A stretch of DNA of 64,000 nt from Halorutilus salinus (GCF_026242195.1 NZ_RKLV01000001.1:248001-312000); one strand, 5' to 3'; positions 34,119 through 43,298 are shown, counted from the first letter of the stretch. Program-made: numbers and translations. Notes: generated by a model not told the origin, from the letters alone.

Positions 34119-35444
34119 TTAGTCACCTCCTGTTTCTGTTTCCGTCTCGTGTTCCTTTACAGCCTTTAGCTCTACTATAGGTACGAGCTTCGAGATACCG
34201 AGGAAGAACAGCACTATCATAGAAACCGTACCCAATAGAGATGCCATCTCTATAGGCGTCGGGACGTACGCACCCGGCACGTTCTCGTACAGACGTGTCG
34301 ACGCGTAGATGAGACCTTCCACGACGAAAAGCGTCTTGTCGATGAGAACACCGAGTATGACGCCTACACCCGCGATAACGGTACCGCGGACGCTGAAGTC
34401 GAGTATACCGAAGTGCTGGAACGCGACGTACGCAAGAGGGACGGCGACAAGACCGACCGCGAGCCAGTAGACGTTCGAATGGAGCATCGTGTTGACCACA
34501 GGCTCAACGTCGCGCGTCGGTGCATAAGCACCCGTGATGAGCTTCTGTAGCTGGAACCATAGCCAGAGGAGTCCGAACAGACCCATCCACCATCCGAGTC
34601 CGTGGAATATCTCGTCGGGGAGGACATCCTCCCAGTCGTATACCCTACGGAAGATATAGGCGACGAACATGACGCCGCCCATCGCCGACGTGAGCGCCGC
34701 CGAAAGGAACTGTGGCGCTGTCAGACCGCCGTACCAGTTGGGCATCGAGGGCGTTAGCTGGAACAGCCAAGGTATGACGCCGCCGTGTAGCAGAAGCGGT
34801 GCGAGAACGATGATGCCGAGCGACAGCCACCACGCCATACGTTCCGCAACCGGATCCTCGTCGGGGTCGTAACGGAACAGAACCGCCGAGTAGACAGGGC
34901 TGAGTATGTTTGGTAGCTTGTCACGTAGCTGGTATACGTCGCTTCTCAGCGTCAGAGAGAGGTACGTCCCGGTCATCACGAAGTACAGTGTGATGACGGT
35001 TAGATCCCACGCGAGCGGCGACGTATGTACAGTGGTCGGGTACGACTGTACAGTACTCCAGACCATACGGTCGGGTCGTCCGAGATGGACGACGATCATA
35101 AGACCCGCCATAGACAGAGCGCCTATGGTCAGCAACTCCGCGATACGTGCGACAGGCTCGTACTTTTCGAGTTCGAACAGACGCGCCGCGGCGGAGACGA
35201 GTATGCCGCCGTGGGCGATACCGACCCACCAGACGAACGAGCCTATGTAGAGACCCCACGTCACACCGCCTCCGCTACCCCAGTCGGACAGGTTCGTAAC
35301 CGCAAGACCGTTCTCAAGCTGGAAGCCGTACGCGACCGCGAATATGAGGAAGCCGACCGTCGCAAGCGCGCCCACGATCATGTACTTCTTTCCCGGCTTC
35401 CTCATCGGACGTACGAGGTCTTCGGGTTCGGCGTCGAGCGACAT
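34119..35444 (-). CDS. NrfD/PsrC-type membrane quinone-interacting subunit
   Basis: A 441-residue protein with about ten membrane helices, typical of the long NrfD/PsrC/ActC class. Conserved features include GSFVWWVGIAHGGILVSAAARLF and HLGRPDRMVW near TM3. It would exchange electrons with the menaquinone pool and the Fe-S subunit encoded just upstream. Its start overlaps the Fe-S gene stop by one base (TGATG). Acidic N- and C-terminal tails face the cytoplasm. Confidence 0.9.
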   Translation of the reverse strand: MSLDAEPEDLVRPMRKPGKKYMIVGALATVGFLIFAVAYGFQLENGLAVTNLSDWGSGGGVTWGLYIGSFVWWVGIAHGGILVSAAARLFELEKYEPVARIAELLTIGALSMAGLMIVVHLGRPDRMVWSTVQSYPTTVHTSPLAWDLTVITLYFVMTGTYLSLTLRSDVYQLRDKLPNILSPVYSAVLFRYDPDEDPVAERMAWWLSLGIIVLAPLLLHGGVIPWLFQLTPSMPNWYGGLTAPQFLSAALTSAMGGVMFVAYIFRRVYDWEDVLPDEIFHGLGWWMGLFGLLWLWFQLQKLITGAYAPTRDVEPVVNTMLHSNVYWLAVGLVAVPLAYVAFQHFGILDFSVRGTVIAGVGVILGVLIDKTLFVVEGLIYASTRLYENVPGAYVPTPIEMASLLGTVSMIVLFFLGISKLVPIVELKAVKEHETETETGGD

Positions 35445-36907
35445 CAGTGATCCCCTCCGCTCTCGTTACCGTCATCGCCCCCGTGTCCGTAGTCGAGGTC
35501 GAAGCCGTCACGTTTCTTATGGAGACCGTACGACTCGTAGTCTCCGGGCTTGTCGACCCACTGGTCGTTGGCGTCCGCCGACGGCTGGTGTCCGACGTAG
35601 ATTACGTTCGGGCGTGTGCCGTACTCCTCCTGGAACCTCCAGCGCGGAACGTGGCGCTGTTCGTTCCATTCGGCGTCCTCGGACGTGGTGTCGTAGCCCG
35701 CCTCGGGCTGACCCTTCTCGGAGCCGTCCTCGCTGTGTCTCGTCTGTACCTCTTCGAGGTACTTACGCGGCTTGCTCTCAGGGTCGTTGAGGTCGCCGAC
35801 GTGTATGGCATCGGTGGGACAGGCTTCGTAGCACGCCGTCGTGCCTTCGAGTTCGGGGTTACCCGAGTCCTGCCTGTGGACACAGAAGACGCATTTGCCC
35901 ATGATACCTTTCTCGTGTTGGGGACCCGCGGTGTGGTTTCCGTTCTTGTCGTACTTGGGATCGTCGGGACGACCCTCGTTGTCGAGCGCGGGCATGTTCG
36001 AGTTCCTTTCACGGAAGCTGGCTATCTTCTCGTCGTCGGGTTCTCCCCACTGGAAGTAGTTGACGCCGTACGGACACGCAACCTGGCAGTAACGGCATCC
36101 TATACAGATGTCGTAGTCGGTCAGGACGATGCCGTCGTCCTCGCGTTTGTGCCTTGCGCGTACGGGACAGACGCTGACACAAGGCGGGTTGGAGCAGTGC
36201 TGACACGGACGTATGAGGAACTCCGCCTCGTCCCTGTCCTTCTCCTGATACTGGAAGACGAACTGCCATAGCTGTCCGTTCGCCGTCTGGTTCTCGTAGT
36301 CGCACGCCTGTGCGCAGTGCGCACCGCCTATGCAGGCGTCGACATCGATCACGAAACCCATCTGAACCCTGTCGTTCTTCGTACCGGGTCCTGCGGGCGC
36401 TACCTGCTCCTCCTGATCGTCGTCCCAGATACCGCTTGGGTTACGGTTGCTCCACGTACCCGCCGCGATACCCGCCGCGGCGACACCGACCGACTTGAGG
36501 ACGGAGCGGCGCGAGAAGCCGTCGTCGTCATCGCCGCCGTCGAAGCCGTCACCGTCGCCACCCTCACCGCCGTCACCGCCGCCGATAGCGCCTCCGTTGT
36601 CGTACGGCTTAGGTACGGGTTCCGCTACCACCTCGTCGTCGAGCGCCGTACTGACCGTCTCCTCGTCGAGGGGTTCGGCGCTCGTCGGGTCGGTCGGACG
36701 CGCGTCTATACCGAACTCCTCCCCAACCTTGTCGTTGTGGCGTGAGTAGAACTCCTCCTCCGAGATCTTACCCTGCGACAGCCTCTGTGCGTCACGTGCT
36801 AACTCGACACCGAGTTCGGTATCGAACTCGACCTCCGAAAGTGTCTCGCGGGCGTCCTCCTCCCACTCAGATCCGAATGAATGTCTTGCTGTATCTTCTG
36901 TACTCAA
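35444..36907 (-). CDS. Fe-S electron-transfer subunit (DmsB/PsrB type) with long N-terminal extension
   Basis: 487 residues from a TTG start at 36907, with GGAGG eight bases upstream; the further upstream reading frame is basic and probably non-coding. Residues 1-131 are acidic and Gly-rich. A twin-arginine-like SRRSVLKSVGVAAAGIAAG follows at 132-150, then four ferredoxin-like Cys groups: CIGGAHCAQAC, CQHCSNPPCVSVCP, CIGCRYCQVACP, and CVFCVHRQ with CYEACP. The first group has Gly where the second Cys normally is. It probably passes electrons to NrfD; no molybdopterin subunit is encoded in the window. Confidence 0.85.
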   Translation of the reverse strand: MSTEDTARHSFGSEWEEDARETLSEVEFDTELGVELARDAQRLSQGKISEEEFYSRHNDKVGEEFGIDARPTDPTSAEPLDEETVSTALDDEVVAEPVPKPYDNGGAIGGGDGGEGGDGDGFDGGDDDDGFSRRSVLKSVGVAAAGIAAGTWSNRNPSGIWDDDQEEQVAPAGPGTKNDRVQMGFVIDVDACIGGAHCAQACDYENQTANGQLWQFVFQYQEKDRDEAEFLIRPCQHCSNPPCVSVCPVRARHKREDDGIVLTDYDICIGCRYCQVACPYGVNYFQWGEPDDEKIASFRERNSNMPALDNEGRPDDPKYDKNGNHTAGPQHEKGIMGKCVFCVHRQDSGNPELEGTTACYEACPTDAIHVGDLNDPESKPRKYLEEVQTRHSEDGSEKGQPEAGYDTTSEDAEWNEQRHVPRWRFQEEYGTRPNVIYVGHQPSADANDQWVDKPGDYESYGLHKKRDGFDLDYGHGGDDGNESGGDH

Positions 36908-37063
36908 ACTTGTGTCCTCCGTTTGGTCACGTTTGACGGGAATCCCACTTAACCGTTGTTTTACGTCCCTGTGAACTCCCAACGTGCGGGACTCCGTCTG
37001 CCTCAAACTGCCGCTACGACACGCATAGTAATGAATACGGCGGTATCTACCGACCGTCCACCC

Positions 37064-39673
37064 TCAGCGCCGACCCCGGAGACGGTCGAGAAGCCTGTAG
37101 TCATGGTCGGGTGTGTAGCCGCGGAAAAGTAGGCTGTTCGTCAGCACCGAGACGCTCGAAAACGCCATCGCCGCGGCGGCGAGTACGGGCTGGAGGAGAC
37201 CGAGGGACGCGAGCGGTATCATCGCCGTGTTGTAACCGAGCGCCCAGACGAGGTTCTGCTTTATCTTCTGAAGCGTCGCGTCGGAGATACGTATCGCCTT
37301 GACGACATCAAGAGGGTCGTCACGCATCAGCGTCACGTCCGCCGCCTCTATTGCAACGTCCGTTCCCGAACCTATCGCCGTGCCGACGTATGCGACGGCG
37401 AGCGCAGGGGCGTCGTTTACACCGTCGCCCACCATCATCGCCTTCCTACCGCCGTCCTGTATCTCCTCGACTGCGTCCGACTTGTCGTCGGGGAGAACCT
37501 CGGCGCGTACGTTTCCGGTGTCGATACCGACCTCCTCGGCGACCGCGCGCGCCGTACGTTCGTTGTCGCCGGTTATCATCATGACATCGACGCCGCGCTT
37601 CTTCAGAGCCGAGACGGCTTCTCCGGCGCTCTCCTTGACCGTGTCGGCGTCGGCGACGACACCAACGAGTTCGCCCTCGTAGGCGATGAGCATCGCCGTC
37701 TTACCCTCGCCTTCGAGCCTTTCCATCGTCTCTTCGGCAGGCGACGGGTCGATACCGTTGTCCCGAAGCAGTTTGCGGTTGCCGGCGAGGACTTCGCCCT
37801 CACCGACCGTGGCGCGAACCCCGTGTCCAGGGACGTTCTCGAACTCCTCGGGGTCGGTCACGTCGATGCCGCGCTCCTCCGCGCCCTCGACGATTGCACG
37901 GGCGAGCGGGTGCTCGCTCCCGCTCTCCGCCGCCGCCGCGAGCCGGAGGACATCGTCCTCGGAGAGCCTGTCACGGGCGGTCAGCTCCCCACCATCGGCG
38001 GCTGTATCACCTCCGTCGGTGACTGCTTGCCCGTCACCGTCGAAGACGACCACGTCGGTTAGCTCCATCTCTCCCTCGGTTAACGTCCCCGTCTTGTCGA
38101 ATACGACGGTGTCGACGTCCTTTGCGCGTTCGAGTATGTCGCCGCCCTTGAACAGTACGCCGTTACCCGCGCCGATCGTCGTGCCGACCATCGTCGCCGC
38201 GGGGGTTGCGAGTCCGAGGGCGCACGGGCACGCGATGAGGACGGCGGAGGCGAAGACGATTACTGCGAACTCGAAGGCGGACACTGTACCGCCGACGACC
38301 TCGGGTCCACCAGCGACCTGTCCCCATACAGGGAGCGCATCGACGAAGCCGGCGAGCGCCTCCGGAAACATGAACCAGACGACGCTCCACAGAACCGCGT
38401 TGAGTATAACCGCGGGGACGAAGTAGGCTGAGATACGGTCGGCGACGTTCTGTATATCGGGCTGACGTGACTGGGCGTCCTTGACCGTACGCACTATCTG
38501 CTGTAACGCCGTGTCCTCGCCCACCTTGGTCGCCTCGACGGTCAACACGCCGTTCTCGTTTACGGTCGAGCCAACCACCTCGTCGCCCTCCGACTTCTCG
38601 ACGGGGACGGACTCGCCCGTTACCATCGACTCGTCGACGGCGGACTCACCGTCCACGACGGTACCGTCGGTGGGTATCTTCTCGCCCGGACGTACCTTCA
38701 TACGGTCGCCGACCTCGACATCCTCAAGCGGTATCTCCTCCTCGTCACCGTCCTCGTCAACAACCGTCGCTGTCTCCGCCTCCATCTCCAGAAGCTCACG
38801 GAGAGCCTCGCCCGCGCGTCCCTTCGACCGTGCTTCAAGATAGTTTCCGAGAGTGATGAAGACGAGTATAAGCGCGGCGGTGTCGAAGTAGAGTCCGCCC
38901 GCGATAGCACCCGCAAGGACGGCGACGGAGTAGACGTACGCCGTCGTGGAACCGAGCGCTATGAGAACGTCCATGTTCGCACGCCCGTTCTTGACGAGAG
39001 CCTTGTACGAGTTCTTGTAGAACGGGTATCCGAGTACGAACTGGACGGGCGTGGCGAGGGCTAACTGTACCCATTCAACACCGATACCAAAGACGGAATC
39101 GGGGACAATCTCACCGCCGAGGAGGAACTTTTCGACGAGAAGGAAAAGAAGGGGCGCGGAGAGCACAGCGCCGAAGACGGTTAGGCGAAACTGCCGGCGT
39201 ATCTCGTCCTCGCGCGCCGTGTCGCGTGCATCCGCGCCATCGCCGCCGTCCCCCTCCTCCCGAACCGGCGTGTAGCCCGCGTCCTCAACGGCGTCGTACA
39301 GATCCTCGACGGACGTTTCCTCCGGGTTGTACCGCACCGTACCCTCGTCGGTGGCGTAGTTAACGTCCGGCTTAACGACACCGGGTACGGATCCGAACGC
39401 CTCCTCGTTCGTCTCGGCGCAGTTGGCGCACGTCATGTCCGAGATACCGACGGTCACCGTCTCCGAGACGGCTGTGTATCCCGCGTCGTCGACGGCGTCG
39501 TATATCTCAGCGAGAGAGACGACCTCAGGGTCGTACCCGACCGTCGCCTCGTCCGAAGCGAAGTTGACATCGACGTTCTCGACGCCTTCGAGACCGCCTA
39601 CGGCGTCCTCGACCGATTCGGCGCAGGTGGAGCAGGACATCCCTGTGATCCCTATACGAGTGTTTCGTGTCAT
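37064..39673 (-). CDS. copA: Copper-translocating P-type ATPase (CopA, P1B)
   Basis: An 869-residue heavy-metal exporter. There are two N-terminal HMA domains with metal sites [10 protein letters not shown] (about 10-17) and [10 protein letters not shown] (about 80-87). The actuator loop is [10 protein letters not shown], the membrane metal site is [13 protein letters not shown], the phosphorylation motif is [10 protein letters not shown], the HP motif is [11 protein letters not shown] and the hinge is [12 protein letters not shown]. All motifs are intact, so the pump should be active in Cu+ export. It is divergent from the Lrp-TRASH regulator, with 140 bp between the starts, and probably regulated by it. 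Confidence 0.94.
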   Translation of the reverse strand: MTRNTRIGITGMSCSTCAESVEDAVGGLEGVENVDVNFASDEATVGYDPEVVSLAEIYDAVDDAGYTAVSETVTVGISDMTCANCAETNEEAFGSVPGVVKPDVNYATDEGTVRYNPEETSVEDLYDAVEDAGYTPVREEGDGGDGADARDTAREDEIRRQFRLTVFGAVLSAPLLFLLVEKFLLGGEIVPDSVFGIGVEWVQLALATPVQFVLGYPFYKNSYKALVKNGRANMDVLIALGSTTAYVYSVAVLAGAIAGGLYFDTAALILVFITLGNYLEARSKGRAGEALRELLEMEAETATVVDEDGDEEEIPLEDVEVGDRMKVRPGEKIPTDGTVVDGESAVDESMVTGESVPVEKSEGDEVVGSTVNENGVLTVEATKVGEDTALQQIVRTVKDAQSRQPDIQNVADRISAYFVPAVILNAVLWSVVWFMFPEALAGFVDALPVWGQVAGGPEVVGGTVSAFEFAVIVFASAVLIACPCALGLATPAATMVGTTIGAGNGVLFKGGDILERAKDVDTVVFDKTGTLTEGEMELTDVVVFDGDGQAVTDGGDTAADGGELTARDRLSEDDVLRLAAAAESGSEHPLARAIVEGAEERGIDVTDPEEFENVPGHGVRATVGEGEVLAGNRKLLRDNGIDPSPAEETMERLEGEGKTAMLIAYEGELVGVVADADTVKESAGEAVSALKKRGVDVMMITGDNERTARAVAEEVGIDTGNVRAEVLPDDKSDAVEEIQDGGRKAMMVGDGVNDAPALAVAYVGTAIGSGTDVAIEAADVTLMRDDPLDVVKAIRISDATLQKIKQNLVWALGYNTAMIPLASLGLLQPVLAAAAMAFSSVSVLTNSLLFRGYTPDHDYRLLDRLRGRR

Positions 39674-39694
39674 CGTGTGTACATAGGTGCCTCA

Positions 39695-39718
39695 GGTTAA
39701 TGTCTCTTTTCGCTAACC
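39695..39718. promoter_or_regulatory. GGTTA...TAACC inverted repeat at the copper ATPase promoter
   Basis: GGTTA (39695-39699) and TAACC (39714-39718) flank 14 bases, 22-45 bp upstream of the ATPase ATG, overlapping its likely core promoter. The arms extend as CTAACC/GGTTAA and match the CTAAC/GTTAG half-sites seen in the other copper-locus control region. Confidence 0.4.
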
Positions 39719-39776
39719 AATTAAGCCGTTGCCGTCGTGAGGTACTCGGTTAGAAGCCGTCCCACACCGACTTTTA

Positions 39777-39791
39777 CCTAACTTTCTTAAC
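39777..39791 (+). promoter_or_regulatory. Shared 15-bp motif, copy at the Lrp-TRASH regulator gene
   Basis: CCTAACTTTCTTAAC at -37 to -23 from the ATG at 39814, overlapping the expected TATA/BRE position. It is identical to the motif at 32616-32630 and in the same orientation relative to the downstream gene. Further CCTAACC lies at 39807-39813 next to the ATG. It fits autoregulation by the encoded copper sensor. Confidence 0.55.
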
Positions 39792-39813
39792 TTAGCCCGC
39801 GTATAACCTAACC

Positions 39814-40389
39814 ATGAAAACCACACTCGACGACACCGACGCCGAGATACTCCGCGCTCTCGTCGAAGACGGCAGGAAGCCGTACTCGGAGATAGCCGAC
39901 GAGGTCGGTATGTCGTCGCCCGCGGTCATCGACCGCGTCGACGGTATGCGCGAAAAAGGCGTCATAGAGGGCTTCGAGGCGCGCCTCGATCCGTCGGTTC
40001 TCGGAACCACACGTCTCGTCGTCCGTTTCGGTGTCTCGCCCTCCGACACGCGCTCCGTCGCGGATACACTCGCACACGACGGACGCGTCGAGAACGTCTA
40101 CGTCTCCGCCGATGCGACCGTGACGGTTATCGCAAACGCCGAACCCGACGAGGCGTCATCCCTTGCCGAGGAAGCCGACGCCGAAGTACACCGGATAGAT
40201 GTCGAGGTTGTCGTCGACGAGAGACATACACCCACAGTCCGTCGACCCTCGTTCGCCCCCGACTGTGTCGAATGCGGAAACACGGTCGACGAAGAGGGCG
40301 TCACGACACGTATCGCGGGCGACGTCTACCACTTCTGCTGTACGTCGTGCGAATCGGCTTTCCGTGACCGGTACGCCGAACTCGGATGA
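39814..40389 (+). CDS. Lrp/AsnC-type copper-responsive regulator with TRASH domain
   Basis: 191 residues. The N-terminal AsnC wHTH is DDTDAEILRALVEDGRKPYSEIADEVGMSSPAVIDRV, the middle is RAM-like, and the C-terminal TRASH zinc/copper site is DCVECGNTVDEEG...YHFCCTSCESAFRDRYAELG. The architecture equals that of Halobacterium VNG1179C, reported to control the copper ATPase gene yvgX in response to copper. Here it is divergent from the copper ATPase. Regulation by copper is inferred from that homologue and context. Confidence 0.9.
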   Translation: MKTTLDDTDAEILRALVEDGRKPYSEIADEVGMSSPAVIDRVDGMREKGVIEGFEARLDPSVLGTTRLVVRFGVSPSDTRSVADTLAHDGRVENVYVSADATVTVIANAEPDEASSLAEEADAEVHRIDVEVVVDERHTPTVRRPSFAPDCVECGNTVDEEGVTTRIAGDVYHFCCTSCESAFRDRYAELG

Positions 40390-40443
40390 AGACCTCCGCC
40401 ACCAAACGGAAAACATAAACTGCGCGGCTTCATATCCGGAGGT

Positions 40444-40674
40444 ATGGCAAACGAAACGAGAAGCGTGAAGGAGGTCGTCCCATACGTGGGCATCGTAGCC
40501 CTCGCGTTCTTCATAGCCGGATTCCTGACCTTCTCGCTGTACAACGGTGTCGTAAACGAGGTCTACCCTTGGCCTTACACGCATTTCGAGAACAACATGA
40601 CGTTCTTCGGTGCTTGGATGGGCGCTTGGGTGGTTGCGGGCGTAGCAACCGGCGTCTACTACGGACGTAAGTAG
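40444..40674 (+). CDS. Small two-helix membrane protein
   Basis: A 76-residue protein with two hydrophobic helices (about 13-34 and 48-70), joined by an aromatic loop (NEVYPWPYTHFENNMTFFG), and a C-terminal YYGRK. I do not recognise the family. A TATA-like ACATAAAC lies about 29 bp before the ATG and GGAGG abuts it. It follows the copper regulator on the same strand by 54 bp; a role in copper handling is possible but unsupported by any motif. Confidence 0.6.
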   Translation: MANETRSVKEVVPYVGIVALAFFIAGFLTFSLYNGVVNEVYPWPYTHFENNMTFFGAWMGAWVVAGVATGVYYGRK

Positions 40675-40751
40675 ACGGAACGGACGTACCCCCGCTTCGC
40701 GTACCTGCCGAACAGCTTACTTACCCGAGTCTTCGTTTTCCGAACGGTTCA

Positions 40752-40820
40752 TGGGTCGGCGCGGTTCGAACTACGGTCACTCGTTCGCGTTACTCACTCG
40801 TTCACTACTTCGAACCGCGC
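40752..40820. repeat. Degenerate tRNA-Val 3'-end copy and 12-bp inverted repeat
   Basis: 40752-40771 matches the last 20 or so bases of tRNA-Val (minus-strand sense) with one base deleted. GCGCGGTTCGAA (40759-40770) pairs with TTCGAACCGCGC (40809-40820) across a 38-nt loop. CACTCGTTCGC-like words repeat through 40820-40858. It looks like scar tissue from earlier insertions at the tRNA. Confidence 0.5.
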
Positions 40821-40858
40821 GCACTCCCCGTTCGCTCACTCGTAAAACTCGTTCGCTC

Positions 40859-40881
40859 TGGGTCGGCGCGGCTTCGAACCG
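40859..40881. repeat. att-like direct repeat (exact copy of tRNA-Val 3' end)
   Basis: The 23-mer starting TGGGTCGGCGCGGCTTCG is identical to 42495-42517 inside tRNA-Val, covering the discriminator, acceptor 3' strand and half of the T arm. The two copies flank about 1.6 kb with two AT-richer genes. The layout is that of attL/attR left by tRNA-targeted integration. Confidence 0.7.
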
Positions 40882-40896
40882 TGAGGTTTCTAAAAG

Positions 40897-41323
40897 CTAA
40901 CGTTGAGCTAAGTCAACCACGCGGTCAATCTCCGTATTCTCAAGTATCAACCTTTCACGCCCATCGTCAACGAAGTCCCGTGGGTTAGTTGTAGCAAACT
41001 CAGTCTGACCATCTGCATGACACGCCAAGTCGTGAGCCATGATACAGATATCTCGGTCTGAGCCGTGTATAACTGATAGCAGTGAACGCAGTTCAGGATA
41101 CTCATCTCGTTTCTCCCACTCCACCGTCGCCGAGTCTACAGCACTCTTTCTTTCTATCGCTTTTTTCTCTATCTCGCGTGAGAGGTTGCGGAGTTCCTCC
41201 AGAACCTCTTCTTTACCGGCGAAGTATTTCTCCCAAATACTCCTTGCAGTTCTGGTGGTGACTGTCAAGGAGGAAACAGAACGCAATCACTACTCCGGTA
41301 TCCAGAAACCCGTTCCGGCTCAT
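40897..41323 (-). pseudogene. PIN-domain protein gene with a frameshift
   Basis: Read from the ATG at 41323, the first frame gives MSRNGFLDTGVVIAFCFLLDS, a PIN-domain start with the first catalytic Asp, and it stops after about 36 codons. The remaining 120 codons lie in the next frame (KYFAGKEEVLEELRNLSR... to FATTNPRDFVDDGRERLI), with the C-terminal PIN acidic residues (SDRDICIMAHDLA). The shift is within about 41222-41290. The start is 7 bp after the partner gene. A toxin-like RNase role is inferred. The frameshift may be real inactivation or a read error. Confidence 0.6.
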
Positions 41324-41330
41324 AACTTTC

Positions 41331-42233
41331 CTACAGCATCTCCCTTACTGTGTCGGAGTAAGATTCGGAGATAGTATCGAGAACCCTATCTCCGTTATCG
41401 TCTCTCTCAGCTAGCACGTCCCCGCGAATATTCGAAAGCCTGTTCCGGAACTCGGATATTACGGTGGACTTCTCTTGCTCCCACCTCAACATCTGTGCCT
41501 CAGGAGTGTTCTGCTCATGCTTGAGACGAAGCTCTATCTTACTGAACGTCTCCCAGAATGACTCCGTAAGTGAGCTTGCGGTTTCTATATCATCACCCTC
41601 CAGAACCATACGGACAGTATCTTCCCACCGTAGGAACAGGGAGTATCCTTCACCATACATATCCTTGGGGTACGTACCGTAAACATCATCAAGGGTTTTG
41701 AGAGCCAGTTCGGAAGGCGCTTCACCACCTTCGCCGAAATCGGACAAAGTTGTCGACGGTTCTTCCATCTTCAACTGTTGACGGAACTCATCGAATACCC
41801 GTATAAACTCCGTCGGGGAATATTTTCTGTACTGGTAACCCTTCAGTCTATGTGAGTCCTCATTTGCGAAATCTGATACCACTTTGTGGACTGCCCTGTC
41901 CACGCCCACCCGGTCTCTGTCCCCTATCTCAAACTGACTGTCATCTATCCCCGGCGAGAGTACTATCCGGGTACCTTCCCATGCTGTATCCTCTTTCTCC
42001 ATGAATAGACCGTCGCTAACAGCAGAGGCGTTCAAAATTTCCCCGTACTGATACCAGTACCGGGGTAGTTTGACATTAATGTCCAGTTCGTCTTGTAGGT
42101 ATCTATCAGCTATACAGGGAAGCTTCCAGAACTGTGTCTTAGTTACATCCCTTCCGTCGTGCTGGGCTTTCAGTAGCCGCTCAAGTAGTCTGTAGGATAG
42201 ATAATCTGCGGCGTCATATCTCTTTTTGCCCAT
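41331..42233 (-). CDS. Unknown 300-residue protein paired with the PIN gene
   Basis: A soluble, charged protein (MGKKRYDAADYLSYRLLERLLKAQHDGRDVTKTQFWKL...) with mixed alpha/beta N-terminal two thirds and a helical, coiled-coil-prone C-terminus (about 225-295). The N-terminal part, with a helical segment and KTQFWKLPCIADRYL, could be a winged helix; I could not assign it to a named family. Base composition is more AT-rich than neighbours. It lies directly before the PIN gene and inside the tRNA-Val-flanked insert. An antitoxin or regulatory role is only a guess. Confidence 0.65.
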   Translation of the reverse strand: MGKKRYDAADYLSYRLLERLLKAQHDGRDVTKTQFWKLPCIADRYLQDELDINVKLPRYWYQYGEILNASAVSDGLFMEKEDTAWEGTRIVLSPGIDDSQFEIGDRDRVGVDRAVHKVVSDFANEDSHRLKGYQYRKYSPTEFIRVFDEFRQQLKMEEPSTTLSDFGEGGEAPSELALKTLDDVYGTYPKDMYGEGYSLFLRWEDTVRMVLEGDDIETASSLTESFWETFSKIELRLKHEQNTPEAQMLRWEQEKSTVISEFRNRLSNIRGDVLAERDDNGDRVLDTISESYSDTVREML

Positions 42234-42494
42234 CTCTCAACCTAATGTTCCTGAATGGTTCCTCATAAGCTATTGGTATTTTGTCATACTAATGTCAGAC
42301 GGATCCTGTGCTAATGACGACGGTCTCCCACCCTTCGGTTCCAGAATACTTTGTACACCATGTTTGCCTTTTTGTAGTCACTTAAAGGAACTGACCGCCA
42401 ACCGCAGACATCTTCGAAACGATGTCCGCCAAACGGCTCTTCCCCATATAAGGGGTCTACGCCTTACTTCGAATCACTCCGAGCGAAGCGAGGA

Positions 42495-42568
42495 TGGGTC
42501 GGCGCGGCTTCGAACCGCGGATCTCCGCCGTGTGAAGGCGGTGTCATAGCCAACTAGACCACCGACCC
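42495..42568 (-). tRNA. tRNA-Val (anticodon CAC)
   Basis: A 74-nt cloverleaf on the minus strand. Acceptor GGGTCGG/CCGACCC with discriminator A, anticodon stem CCGCC/GGCGG around TTCACAC (anticodon CAC, reading GUG), and T arm CGCGG-TTCGAAG-CCGCG. CCA is not encoded. Its 3' end is duplicated at 40859-40881, marking it as an integration target. Confidence 0.92.
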
Positions 42569-42641
42569 CGGTGTAGAATAACCTCTGGCGTCGCTTCAAT
42601 CTTTCGTGTCGGTTAAGACCTTCGAGCGTGTAGAACAACCG

Positions 42642-43298
42642 ATGTATGACGCCGTTCTGTTCGACAAAGACGGCGTGCTCGTCGAACTCACCGAGCTTGA
42701 GGTTATCCACGACGCCGTTGACGGTACGTTCGCCGAGTTCGGCGTCGAACCGTCACGTGATGATGTCGAACGTCTCGTAGGATGCGACGCCGAAACCGTG
42801 GTCGATGTCTGCGGTCGGTACGGCGTCGACCCCGGTGAGTTCTGGCGAAGGCGCGACGCCAACGTCTCGCGTGTACAGCGCGAAGCCTTTGACGCCGGTG
42901 AGAAGAAGCCGTACGACGATATAGGCGTCGTAGAACGTATCGCGTCGCGGTGCCCTGTCGGTGTCGTGAGCAACAACCAGCGCGCCACGGTCGATCACGT
43001 CGTCGAAAGCCTCGGTATGGGATACGTTGAGACGCGTTACGGACGCGAACATTCGCTCCAGAGCCTCCGTAGAAAGAAGCCGTCGCCCCACTACGTCGAG
43101 CGCGCGCTTGAGGACATCGGGGCTGTCGATGCGCTCTACGTCGGTGACTCGCCGAAGGACGTTGTCGCGGCGCATGGCGCGGACGCCGACTCGGCGTTCG
43201 TGAGACGTGAGCATAGAGCCGACGCTACCCTCGAAGCCGAACCGACGTACGAGGTCGGCGACCTACACGAACTCGAAGACGAACTGGAGGCGTCGTAA
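42642..43298 (+). CDS. HAD superfamily hydrolase
   Basis: A 218-residue phosphatase-like protein. Motif I is LFDKDGVLVEL (DxD nucleophile pair), motif II is GVVSNNQ, motif III Lys is in KKPSPHYVERAL and motif IV is YVGDSPKDVVAA. An alpha-helical cap sits after motif I (phosphoglycolate phosphatase/beta-phosphoglucomutase-like). The ATG at 42642 gives MYDAVLFDKDG; a GTG 12 codons upstream would push into the tRNA promoter region. The start of the next gene overlaps its stop by one base. Confidence 0.87.
   Translation: MYDAVLFDKDGVLVELTELEVIHDAVDGTFAEFGVEPSRDDVERLVGCDAETVVDVCGRYGVDPGEFWRRRDANVSRVQREAFDAGEKKPYDDIGVVERIASRCPVGVVSNNQRATVDHVVESLGMGYVETRYGREHSLQSLRRKKPSPHYVERALEDIGAVDALYVGDSPKDVVAAHGADADSAFVRREHRADATLEAEPTYEVGDLHELEDELEAS

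Noticed and set aside
40820-40858. Short repeated CTCGTTCGC words as a possible CRISPR-like array
   Set aside because: The units are about 10 bp with no regular spacers; they are low-complexity intergenic sequence near tRNA scars.
42226-42549. 107-codon plus-strand frame between the insert and the HAD gene
   Set aside because: It runs through the tRNA-Val gene and the att-like repeat and shows no protein-like composition.
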